Part shown: in pieces, positions 23,514 to 28,662 of the stretch | How positions within the stretch are numbered: the first letter of the stretch is position 1 | How the letters are laid out: every line of letters starts with the position of its first letter | IMG/VR virus record: IMGVR_UViG_3300007519_000049 | Span: 1 to 30,145 of that record | Origin: a virus | Strand: one strand, 5' to 3' | DNA length: 30,145 nt | Translations under genes and position numbers: made by a program | Notes under the pieces: generated by a model | Told to the model about the DNA's origin: nothing | Databases searched by the model: none | The model's input: only the letters and a program-made list of their open reading frames with translations

Positions 23514-23588
23514 TGGGGAGAATGATGGGAATCGAACCCACGCAAAGAGAATCACAATCTCTGATGCTACCATTACATCACAAACTCC
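23514..23588 (-). tRNA. tRNA-His (GTG)
   Basis: Loop TTGTGAT gives anticodon GTG; C73 opposite an encoded extra 5' G fits histidine identity; CCA encoded. Two T-T oppositions weaken the acceptor stem. Confidence 0.88.
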
Positions 23589-23595
23589 ATAAAAC

Positions 23596-23672
23596 TGGTG
23601 CCCCCGGAGAGATTTGAACTCCCAACCCGCGGTTTCGAAGACCGACACTCTGTCCAATTGAGCTACAGGGGC
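23596..23672 (-). tRNA. tRNA-Arg (TCG)
   Basis: Acceptor GCCCCTG pairs fully except for wobble; loop CTTCGAA gives anticodon TCG; T-loop TTCAAAT; A73 and CCA encoded. The outermost anticodon-stem pair is T-C. Confidence 0.9.
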
Positions 23673-23677
23673 AAACT

Positions 23678-23754
23678 TGGTGGTAATGGGTGGATTCGAA
23701 CCACCGACCCTACGGGTATGAACCGTATGCTCTAACCAACTGAGCTACATTACC
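23678..23754 (-). tRNA. tRNA-Met (CAT), elongator-like
   Basis: Acceptor GGTAATG/CATTACC, anticodon loop TTCATAC, canonical D and T arms, A73, CCA encoded. The anticodon stem lacks the three G-C pairs of an initiator; a lysidine-modified tRNA-Ile (CAT) cannot be excluded. Confidence 0.9.
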
Positions 23755-23759
23755 TAAAC

Positions 23760-23836
23760 TGGAGTGCGTGACAGGAGTCGAACCTGCATGATCGAGATTT
23801 GCAATCTCGGGCCTAACCATTCGGCTACACACGCAC
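23760..23836 (-). tRNA. tRNA-Cys (GCA)
   Basis: Acceptor GTGCGTG/CACGCAC, anticodon loop TTGCAAA with stem CGAGA/TCTCG, T73 as in cysteine tRNAs, CCA encoded. Confidence 0.93.
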
Positions 23837-23843
23837 ATAACAC

Positions 23844-23917
23844 TGGCAGAGGGTACAAGAATCGAACTTGTGATAGCGGAATCAAAATCCGCTGTTATAC
23901 CATTTAACTAACCCCCA
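23844..23917 (-). tRNA. tRNA-Gln (TTG)
   Basis: Anticodon loop TTTTGAT with a strong stem; G73 and CCA encoded; first acceptor pair is the weak T-T opposition expected for glutamine tRNAs with an open end. Confidence 0.9.
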
Positions 23918-23924
23918 TCAAATC

Positions 23925-23999
23925 TGGTGTGTCCGGAGAATTTCGAAATCTCGACCCTCTGGTTAAAAGCCAGATGCTCTTCCTCTGAGCTACGAACAC
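23925..23999 (-). tRNA. tRNA-Lys (TTT)
   Basis: Acceptor GTGTTCG/CGGACAC, anticodon loop CTTTTAA, A73, CCA encoded. The innermost T-stem pair is T-T. Confidence 0.9.
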
Positions 24000-24000
24000 A

Positions 24001-24075
24001 TGGTTGCTTCGACTGGGATTGAACCAGTGACCTAACGGTTATCAGCCGTTTGCTCTACCACTGAGCTACGAAGCA
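24001..24075 (-). tRNA. tRNA-Ile (GAT)
   Basis: Acceptor TGCTTCG/CGAAGCA, loop CTGATAA gives anticodon GAT, canonical D arm GCTCAGTGGTAGAGC, A73, CCA encoded. Confidence 0.93.
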
Positions 24076-24082
24076 TTAAACT

Positions 24083-24120
24083 TGGCATACCGCCAGGGAC
24101 TCGAACCCCGACCCAACGAA
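24083..24120 (-). pseudogene. tRNA 3' half (T arm, acceptor, CCA) cut by the HNH insertion
   Basis: Minus strand reads variable loop TGGGT, T arm CGGGG-TTCGAGT-CCCTG, acceptor strand GCGGTAT, G73 and CCA. The D and anticodon arms are absent; the HNH ORF begins right at the break. A matching 5' half lies at 24928-24975. Confidence 0.75.
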
Positions 24121-24936
24121 ATGATAAATAAACATATGTTTAAATGTAATCAATGTCAATCAATGTTTTTCCCTCTGAGGACAAATAAAAACTGCATACG
24201 AAAATTTTGTTCCGTTGCTTGCTCTTCCAAGCATTCAACAAAACGACAAATTAAAAAATGTTTGTATTGTAAAACAAATACACTCAATCCTAAATTCTGC
24301 TGTAAGTCATGTCGGGCTAGCCATCTTAATACTGGTAGAATACTATCCGATAGCACTAAACTAAAAATTAGAACTACGCTATTAGCCAAATATGAAAAAG
24401 TTTCAGTAGAATATTTAGGTGAATATACTCGTATATATCTATGTAAATGTAAGTTTACTGGAAAAACTTGGTATTCTAAAACTGTAAAAACAATTCATCC
24501 CGATATTATTGATACCAAAAAACAATATTCTTACCAATGTAGGTTTAATTTTGGTATTAGTTCATATCCAGATTGGTTTCAAACTGCTTCTGGATTAATT
24601 CAAAATCATGGCTGGTACTCAACTCCTGGTTCCAGAAAAGGGATTAAAAATATTAACGGTATTTCTAGAGATCATATGTATTCCGTAACGCACGGTTTTA
24701 AAAATAATGTCGATCCCTGTATCATATCTCATCCTGCTAATTGTCAACTAATGCAACATGTAGCAAATCAAAGCAAAAACACGCAATGTTCATTGTCGTT
24801 GCTTGATCTCATGGCAAAAATAGAAGAGTTTGATAAAATGTACCCTGCAAGTCCGTTCCGATTTGAACGGAAAATAGCGGATTTGGAGTTCGCGGTGATG
24901 CCTAGTTTCACTACGGACTTGCGGGGCACACTCTAA
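24121..24936 (+). CDS. HNH homing endonuclease inserted in the tRNA array
   Basis: From ATG 24121 (MINKHMFKCNQCQSMFFPLR) the protein has three cysteine pairs in its first 65 residues (zinc fingers for DNA binding), a linker, and an HNH nuclease core ISRDHMYSVTHGFKNNVDP followed by ISHPANCQLMQH, the form common in phage homing endonucleases. It opposes all surrounding tRNA genes. Its last 30 codons run antisense through the whole tRNA-Trp gene before a stop is met, so the natural C-terminus was probably lost or captured from tRNA DNA. AT content is higher than its neighbours, as expected of a mobile gene. No clear ribosome-binding site is seen; ATG 24136 is an alternative. Confidence 0.82.
   Translation: MINKHMFKCNQCQSMFFPLRTNKNCIRKFCSVACSSKHSTKRQIKKCLYCKTNTLNPKFCCKSCRASHLNTGRILSDSTKLKIRTTLLAKYEKVSVEYLGEYTRIYLCKCKFTGKTWYSKTVKTIHPDIIDTKKQYSYQCRFNFGISSYPDWFQTASGLIQNHGWYSTPGSRKGIKNINGISRDHMYSVTHGFKNNVDPCIISHPANCQLMQHVANQSKNTQCSLSLLDLMAKIEEFDKMYPASPFRFERKIADLEFAVMPSFTTDLRGTL
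24848..24920 (-). tRNA. tRNA-Trp (CCA), no encoded CCA tail
   Basis: Acceptor AAGTCCG/CGGACTT, D stem GTGA/TCAC, anticodon loop CTCCAAA, T arm TTCCG-TTCAAAT-CGGAA, G73 as in Trp tRNAs. One A-C mismatch in the anticodon stem. Unlike most tRNAs here the 3' CCA is not encoded. The gene lies antisense inside the HNH frame. Confidence 0.85.
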
Positions 24937-24975
24937 GAGAGGCACACTAAGGTGCTGCCATTACACTAGCGATAC
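24928..24975 (-). pseudogene. tRNA 5' half (acceptor, D arm) on the far side of the HNH insertion
   Basis: Minus strand reads acceptor GTATCGC, TA, D arm GTGT-AATGGCA-GCAC, then a sequence with the direct repeat CTTAG(AG)TGTGCC in place of a foldable anticodon arm. The acceptor can pair over seven positions with GCGGTAT of the 3' half at 24083-24120. A TGCC run might reflect an original glycine (GCC) anticodon, but this is not secure. Confidence 0.65.
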
Positions 24976-25005
24976 ATAAAACTTTATTTTTCCTTTACGC
25001 AATAA

Positions 25006-25040
25006 AAAACCCCCGGAGTATTATCTACTTCGGGGGTTTT
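25006..25040. terminator. Strong bidirectional intrinsic terminator
   Basis: AAAACCCCCGGAGTA / TACTTCGGGGGTTTT form a 15-bp stem (one G-U) with a 5-nt loop and A/T tracts on both sides. On the minus strand it ends the 25-aa ORF unit before the tRNA block; on the plus strand it follows the HNH gene. Confidence 0.9.
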
Positions 25041-25070
25041 GTTTAACTTTTAGTTATGAAAACTAAGACG

Positions 25071-25148
25071 TCAACAGGAACCCCCTTCGCTAAACCAGCG
25101 AATGCAAATATGTTTCTGCATGTGTTTCTGTTGTGTAGTCATTTTCAT
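25071..25148 (-). CDS. 25-aa peptide in its own promoter-terminator unit
   Basis: ATG 25148 follows AAAAGAGAA. The product is MKMTTQQKHMQKHICIRWFS then EGGSC. It is basic at the N-terminus (His, Lys, Gln rich), with a short hydrophobic/aromatic centre and a Gly-Gly-Ser-Cys end. A perfect TTGACA-17-TATAAT promoter lies about 20 nt upstream and a strong terminator 30 nt downstream, so the entire transcript is about 160 nt. It could be a regulatory RNA rather than an mRNA. Resemblance to known peptides was not recognised. Confidence 0.5.
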   Translation of the reverse strand: MKMTTQQKHMQKHICIRWFSEGGSC

Positions 25149-25175
25149 TTCTCTTTTATTTCGTTGTATGTGTTT

Positions 25176-25204
25176 ATTATACACAGTTATTTATCATCTG
25201 TCAA
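25176..25204 (-). promoter_or_regulatory. Perfect consensus sigma70 promoter within the end of the TauD-like gene
   Basis: TTGACA (25199-25204), exactly 17 bp, TATAAT (25176-25181). Confidence 0.88.
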
Positions 25205-26044
25205 GTGATTCTTTAACAATTTAGATACAATATTTTTATTTCCAATATACTTGCACCAATCTTGATCCCAAGTAACCCTTTTTAATTTACGCTTCCCTAT
25301 AAACGCATCTCTATAATGAATAGTACTCCAATTATCGTAAATTACTAAATCTCCAATACTCCAATTATGTAGATACATGGTTTCGTCGCTTATCATTTTA
25401 TTAATTATGTTATTTCGAAACCACTCTATATAATTTGTTCCTTCCGGAAGACCATCTATCCATTGAGTAAATAATTCATCAGCAACTAATCCATAATCAT
25501 TGTGTACCGGATGCCAATTTATAGCTGGGCGCCGCACATAGCAGTCCCACGGAGTTGTGTATGGTGCCTTACATAATGCTGTTGCTTCTTTTAAAAACTC
25601 TCGAACTGAATTATCTATTAAATGTAAACCCTGGATAGTGTCAACAAATTTTGTACCTGTGGGCGCTCCTTCTAACTCAATAGCATATAAAATTCTATTA
25701 GGAAGAAGTTGCGAAGGAAAGTGTGTAAGATCAATATGCCAAGGAATTGTTCCAGACTTTAATAATCCGCTTTCACTTACTGTTTCAACAAAATTATCTT
25801 CGTGCCCTTGATTTATAGATTGAGTTAGACCGCTATATTTTTCTTTCGAGCTGTCCCAAACATTCCCAAATATACTACAAAATTCTTTTAATTGTATATT
25901 ATTTAAATTTTGATTTTTAAAAATAACAACCTTTTGAGTTGCGTACAAATCGTATACTATTTCTTTTTCTGTATTAGAAAGATTTCCGCAGTCAATATCA
26001 TTAACTTCACTAATCCAGTTCTTTTTTATACTAGTAATTTTCAA
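25187..26044 (-). CDS. TauD/TfdA-family 2-oxoglutarate/Fe(II) dioxygenase
   Basis: The 285-residue enzyme begins at TTG 26044 with AAGGA upstream, 14 bases after the sulfotransferase gene. The jelly-roll iron site is intact: PWHIDLTHFP (His103, Asp105) and WSTIHYRDAF (His243), with Arg256 in KRKLKRVTW to hold 2-oxoglutarate. GTKFVDTIQGLHL after the first motif is also typical. TauD-like enzymes hydroxylate sulfonates, betaines or other small carboxylates; the substrate cannot be read from sequence. The gene is AT-rich compared with neighbours and sits in the tRNA array with a sulfotransferase, so it is a probable acquired auxiliary gene. Confidence 0.85.
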   Translation of the reverse strand: MKITSIKKNWISEVNDIDCGNLSNTEKEIVYDLYATQKVVIFKNQNLNNIQLKEFCSIFGNVWDSSKEKYSGLTQSINQGHEDNFVETVSESGLLKSGTIPWHIDLTHFPSQLLPNRILYAIELEGAPTGTKFVDTIQGLHLIDNSVREFLKEATALCKAPYTTPWDCYVRRPAINWHPVHNDYGLVADELFTQWIDGLPEGTNYIEWFRNNIINKMISDETMYLHNWSIGDLVIYDNWSTIHYRDAFIGKRKLKRVTWDQDWCKYIGNKNIVSKLLKNHLTDDK

Positions 26045-26058
26045 TGTATAGTATCCTT

Positions 26059-26652
26059 TTATGTTAAGATAGTGCTGTAATTAAAGTTTTCAAAATCTTC
26101 TTCAAATAAGTTAATGATTAACTTTTCTCGAGATTCGTTGTAGTAGTCTAAATAATTATATGCTGGAGTAATATTAATTTTTTGAGATATCTTAAAACCT
26201 AATATATCTTCAATGTCAGCATAGCCATCTTCATATTTAAAAATATTTGGGACCATGTTATTATTGTTACCAGTTAACAACTTAGTTTGAGAAGTGCTTG
26301 AAATGTCTATATGCGCATTTTCTTTTTTAGTATATAATTCTTCAAAGGTTAAACTAGTAAACTTGCTTGACGAAGTATAAGTTGTCTTTAAGTAAACATA
26401 AAAACTAACAGCTCTGATAAATGGGTTCCTTACAACTGAAAATACCCATTTATCTTGAGTATATAATTCCCAATAGCTGTAGGGGTAGTGCATGACTATA
26501 CGCCAATCTTCACTAGGTATAAAGTTTGCTGTGCTAAATGTATTCCTAGGCATGTATATTGCATCAGGACAATTTAGTTTTATACTTTTCTTTATACTCA
26601 TCCCAGATGTTTTTGGAATATGTATAAAGGCAAACTTGTCTGTGTAAATCAT
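26059..26652 (-). CDS. Sulfotransferase (PAPS-binding)
   Basis: The 197-residue protein carries the two PAPS-binding signatures of the sulfotransferase family: AFIHIPKTSGMSIKKS near residue 8 (5'-phosphosulfate loop P-K-T-S-G) and VFSVVRNPFIRAVSFYVY near residue 70 (3'-phosphate site R...S). It would transfer sulfate from PAPS to a hydroxyl, possibly on a surface glycan or small metabolite. TATAAATA (26658-26665) lies five bases before the ATG, so a late transcript would have almost no leader. It precedes the TauD-like gene and is likewise AT-rich; together they form a two-gene cassette. Confidence 0.85.
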   Translation of the reverse strand: MIYTDKFAFIHIPKTSGMSIKKSIKLNCPDAIYMPRNTFSTANFIPSEDWRIVMHYPYSYWELYTQDKWVFSVVRNPFIRAVSFYVYLKTTYTSSSKFTSLTFEELYTKKENAHIDISSTSQTKLLTGNNNNMVPNIFKYEDGYADIEDILGFKISQKINITPAYNYLDYYNESREKLIINLFEEDFENFNYSTILT

Positions 26653-26657
26653 AATAC

Positions 26658-26665
26658 TATTTATA
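26658..26665 (-). promoter_or_regulatory. T4-type late promoter for the sulfotransferase-TauD cassette
   Basis: Perfect TATAAATA immediately before the sulfotransferase ATG. Confidence 0.6.
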
Positions 26666-26692
26666 TGTTGACAAGTTAGACAGAATATTTTT

Positions 26693-26870
26693 ATACCATA
26701 TGGAAACGCACTTGAGACTTTTTCATTGAACGGATGGTGTCCTGTCCTTACTACCTAGACTATGTCTAGGATCAAGTATGTTTTTTATACCATATTGAAA
26801 TACACTCAACATTCCGCCATTGATTCGACATGCTGGGTACTAGGGGCGTGTTCTAATGTGTTTCAATATG
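26693..26870. repeat. Repeat-rich spacer: TACCATAT elements and stem-loops
   Basis: No gene is visible from 26666 to 26876. It holds a TACCATATGGAAACGCACT element (26694-26712), a CCTAGAC-TAT-GTCTAGG hairpin (26753-26769) and a long inverted repeat, CATATTGAAATACACT (26791-26806) with its near-complement at 26855-26870 (one mismatch in 16). The loop of about 48 nt contains GATTCGAC, reminiscent of a tRNA T arm. Confidence 0.7.
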
Positions 26871-26876
26871 CAAACT

Positions 26877-26948
26877 CATTGTAGGCAGGACTCGAACCTG
26901 CATTGGGCGCCAGTGACGGGCCTGTCTTGCCAATTAGACGACTACGGA
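26877..26948 (-). pseudogene. Degenerate tRNA-like gene
   Basis: D arm GTCT-AATTGGCA-AGAC and T arm GCAGG-TTCGAGT-CCTGC are perfect, but only four acceptor pairs (GTAG/CTAC) form, no CCA follows, and the anticodon arm GGCCC-GTCACTG-GCGCC has a mismatch; depending on register it reads CAC (Val) or GTC with C at position 33 (Asp). Probably inactive. Confidence 0.55.
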
Positions 26949-27000
26949 TTCTTCGGAGTCATGACTTCCGAATATGGTGAAGGTAATTACTCCTTCATAA

Positions 27001-27087
27001 TACCATATATAAACACATTTGGCTACGTTGATTCTTTCGAACTCCCAAAGGTAGCTACAGGGGAATCAAATGTGTTTATATATGGTA
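27001..27087. repeat. Perfect 21-bp inverted repeat
   Basis: Arm 27001-27021 (TACCATATATAAACACATTT, then G) and arm 27067-27087 are exact reverse complements around a 45-nt loop that itself contains GATTC/GAATC and a TTCGAA T-arm-like segment. The right arm overlaps the CCA end of an orphan tRNA 3' half. Confidence 0.85.
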
Positions 27088-27118
27088 ACGCTACGGAGAA
27101 TCGAACTCCGCTTTACAT
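27083..27118 (-). pseudogene. Orphan tRNA 3' half
   Basis: Minus strand reads T arm CGGAG-TTCGATT-CTCCG, acceptor strand TAGCGTT, A73, CCA. The sequence upstream belongs to tRNA-Glu, so no D or anticodon arm and no 5' acceptor strand (AACGCTA) is adjacent. Confidence 0.65.
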
Positions 27119-27125
27119 TATTATT

Positions 27126-27199
27126 TGGTATCCCTAGCGAATCCCGACATCGCATTACCAGCGTGAAAGGCTGGCGTTCTTCCTTTAAACTATAGAGAT
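27126..27199 (-). tRNA. tRNA-Glu (TTC) with non-canonical T loop
   Basis: Acceptor ATCTCTA/TAGGGAT, D stem GTTT/GAAC, anticodon arm CCAGC-CTTTCAC-GCTGG, A73 and CCA encoded. The T loop reads GTCGGGA instead of TTCRANN, with a mismatch at the base of the loop. Confidence 0.75.
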
Positions 27200-27287
27200 T
27201 TTTTTCTTCCAATGTGGCCTTTTACTGTTTCGGTAGTTCGAACAAACCTAGACAGCGTGACTTTCTCTTGCTAACACTTACAAAACT
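27200..27287 (-). other. Spacer with tRNA-like remnant
   Basis: Between tRNA-Glu and tRNA-Val the minus strand has GTTCGAAC, a T-loop-like element flanked by only three pairable bases, and no acceptor or anticodon arm. Probably decayed tRNA DNA; nothing else seen. Confidence 0.3.
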
Positions 27288-27362
27288 TGGTGCATCCTCA
27301 CGGTTTCGAACCGCGGACCCTTTGAATGTAAATCAAACGCTCTACCCCTGAGCTAAGGATGC
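27288..27362 (-). tRNA. tRNA-Val (TAC)
   Basis: Acceptor GCATCCT/AGGATGC, D arm GCTCAGGGGTAGAGC, anticodon arm TTTGA-TTTACAT-TCAAA, T arm CGCGG-TTCGAAA-CCGTG, A73, CCA encoded. Confidence 0.93.
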
Positions 27363-27373
27363 AAAACAAGGAT

Positions 27374-27516
27374 GGAGACAGCCTACACACGGGCGGCCGA
27401 TATCAGCGTTAGCCGAGTCACTTACCTATATGTCGTCCACTTTATCCGCTTAACTTTGACCAGCTGCCACCCTGTGTCAGGGCTAGGAATGAATCAACTG
27501 TTAAGTTTCAGTCTCC
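27374..27516 (-). ncRNA. Candidate structured RNA of unknown type
   Basis: A 143-nt stretch without an ORF or canonical tRNA, closed by GGAGAC (minus 5' end) and GTCTCC, with an internal CCCTG-TGT-CAGGG hairpin and GC-rich complementary blocks (CGGCCG, GCTGATATCGGC). It is more GC-rich than other spacers. It does not match the tmRNA, RNase P or hammerhead motifs I can recall. Confidence 0.35.
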
Positions 27517-27524
27517 AAAAATAA

Positions 27525-27639
27525 ATTTGCGCCAGGGAGTCGAACCCTATACTTCAATGATGCTTGTCCAACATACAACGGAATCGAACCGTTTAAGCAG
27601 CCCATTCGGGGATGTGTTGCCGTTACACTAAAGCGCAAA
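27525..27639 (-). pseudogene. Chimeric tRNA: one tRNA interrupted by the 3' half of another
   Basis: Outer parts form TTTGCGC/GCGCAAA (seven pairs) with a perfect D stem GTGT/ACAC and a T arm TAGGG-TTCGACT-CCCTG. Between them lies a second T arm AACGG-TTCGATT-CCGTT. No 7-nt loop with T33 can be assigned, so no anticodon is called. No CCA. Confidence 0.6.
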
Positions 27640-27641
27640 AT

Positions 27642-27728
27642 TGGTGGAAGTTGATGGTAACGCTCCACGTGCCTTGACTTCACTACCTTTAGGGACGGTT
27701 TTACAGACCGCTGTAGTGGGCAACTTCC
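27642..27728 (-). tRNA. tRNA-Tyr-like (GTA), aberrant D and T arms
   Basis: Acceptor GGAAGTT/AACTTCC is perfect with A73 and CCA, and the anticodon arm GCGGT-CTGTAAA-ACCGT is tyrosine-like. The D arm is reduced to about ten bases, and no TTCRANN T loop exists; instead CACTAC can pair with GTAGTG across the anticodon arm. Confidence 0.6.
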
Positions 27729-27857
27729 GATACACTCTCCACGCTATACGTCAACCAGGAATCCCCAGTCCAGAAAAGTGTATTATAAAGCAATTTTCAT
27801 GGATGAACCCACATGTCTTCTTTCGGATAGAAAGTGCTTTATAATAACTAGTATTTT
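27729..27857 (-). other. Spacer with 12-bp inverted repeat
   Basis: No gene. TATTATAAAGCA (27781-27792) and its exact reverse complement (27835-27846) enclose 42 bases. The rest shows no tRNA or ORF features. Confidence 0.6.
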
Positions 27858-27944
27858 TGGCGGAAGCTGAGAGATTCGAACTCTCACCTATTCCTAGATG
27901 GGACGGTTTTCAAGACCGCTCAGCGCCCTGCGCCCCTATCCTCC
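27858..27944 (-). tRNA. tRNA-Ser (TGA), 5' end overlapped by an endonuclease gene
   Basis: Anticodon arm GCGGT-CTTGAAA-ACCGT, long variable arm, T arm GAGAG-TTCGAAT-CTCTC, G73 and CCA encoded. The acceptor GGAGGAT pairs with AGCTTCC at six of seven positions. The D region is an irregular G-rich run. Its first nine bases are the last codons of the endonuclease. Confidence 0.78.
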
Positions 27945-28583
27945 GTATAACTTTATAAAATCTTTGCCATGTTTTTGGATTACATATTCAAGAATTGGCT
28001 TCATTTCTTCTTTATATAGAACATCTATATCAGGGTTACATTTCAACTTGGCTTCCCACTGTGGGGACCTATACCCTTTTATTTCTATAATTTTATTATC
28101 AACTATAAAGTCTGGCAGATATTTTTTTACAACGCCTTCATAATCGTATGTTCTAAATTGCTCGTTTTTTTCAATGGATTTTCCGTGGTCCAAAGTGTAT
28201 ATTACATATGCTAGTTCCCAACTGGAATCACAGAATATATTTTTATACCATCCTTTTTTACCACGCCCGGAGCCTTTTACATAGCCACCCAAGCCACGGT
28301 TTTTTGCAATAATCGATAATTTGTCTTTAGCTTCTTGGGTGTGATAACCAGTTTTGGATGCACCAAATTTAACGCCAAATAACAAGTGGTCTTCACCGCT
28401 TTTAATTCTACTATCTGTTTCGGCGGTTTGATCTCTATTCCAGGGTATGCATCCTTTTTTAGCACCAGCTAAAGGCGATCTTGTTCTCTGAACTCTGTCT
28501 TTGTTTAATTTACAGAAAGGTTCATGTGATCCAAGACCCCCAGCGTTTTTGAACTCTCTATTACAGTGTTTGCAAAATAACAT
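27936..28583 (-). CDS. PD-(D/E)XK-type homing endonuclease with zinc finger
   Basis: The 215-residue protein starts MLFCKHCNREFKNAGGLGSH with a C2HC finger (Cys4, Cys7, His20, Cys24). A NUMOD-like basic region follows (TGYHTQEAKDKLSIIAKNRG), then the nuclease core: WYKNIFCDSSWELAYVIYTL (Glu of motif I), YLPDFIVDNKIIEIKGY with the PD and ExK catalytic residues. This matches phage and cyanobacterial tRNA-associated PD-(D/E)XK homing enzymes such as the I-SspI group. AGGAG precedes ATG 28583 and GATAAATA (28601-28608) is a late promoter. Its stop overlaps tRNA-Ser, so it is inserted exactly at a tRNA border. Confidence 0.82.
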   Translation of the reverse strand: MLFCKHCNREFKNAGGLGSHEPFCKLNKDRVQRTRSPLAGAKKGCIPWNRDQTAETDSRIKSGEDHLLFGVKFGASKTGYHTQEAKDKLSIIAKNRGLGGYVKGSGRGKKGWYKNIFCDSSWELAYVIYTLDHGKSIEKNEQFRTYDYEGVVKKYLPDFIVDNKIIEIKGYRSPQWEAKLKCNPDIDVLYKEEMKPILEYVIQKHGKDFIKLYGG

Positions 28584-28600
28584 ATATTTCTCCTATACAT

Positions 28601-28608
28601 TATTTATC
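28601..28608 (-). promoter_or_regulatory. T4-type late promoter for the PD-(D/E)XK endonuclease
   Basis: GATAAATA on the minus strand, 17 nt before the ATG. Confidence 0.5.
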
Positions 28609-28662
28609 AAATCTATAAATCAAGACTAGTGCCATAAACCGGACTCAGCCAAACTTCCTTAT

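Noticed and set aside
24083-24975. Group I intron in the interrupted tRNA
   Set aside because: The endonuclease gene is on the strand opposite the tRNA, a second tRNA lies within the insert, and no group I core (P3-P8) pairing was recognised, so a self-splicing intron is not supported.
25071-25148. RiPP precursor or quorum peptide
   Set aside because: No modification enzyme, transporter or protease gene is adjacent; a GGSC ending alone is not enough.
26668-26697. Plus-strand TTGACA-18-TATACC
   Set aside because: The spacing and -10 are poor and it would transcribe antisense into the tRNA array; likely chance, given TTGACA beside an AT-rich late promoter.
26693-27087. CRISPR array
   Set aside because: The repeats are few, imperfect, in both orientations and without regular spacers; they form hairpins rather than a repeat-spacer ladder.
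27374-27516. tmRNA or RNase P RNA
   Set aside because: No tRNA-like CCA end, tag frame, or conserved RNase P core motif was found.
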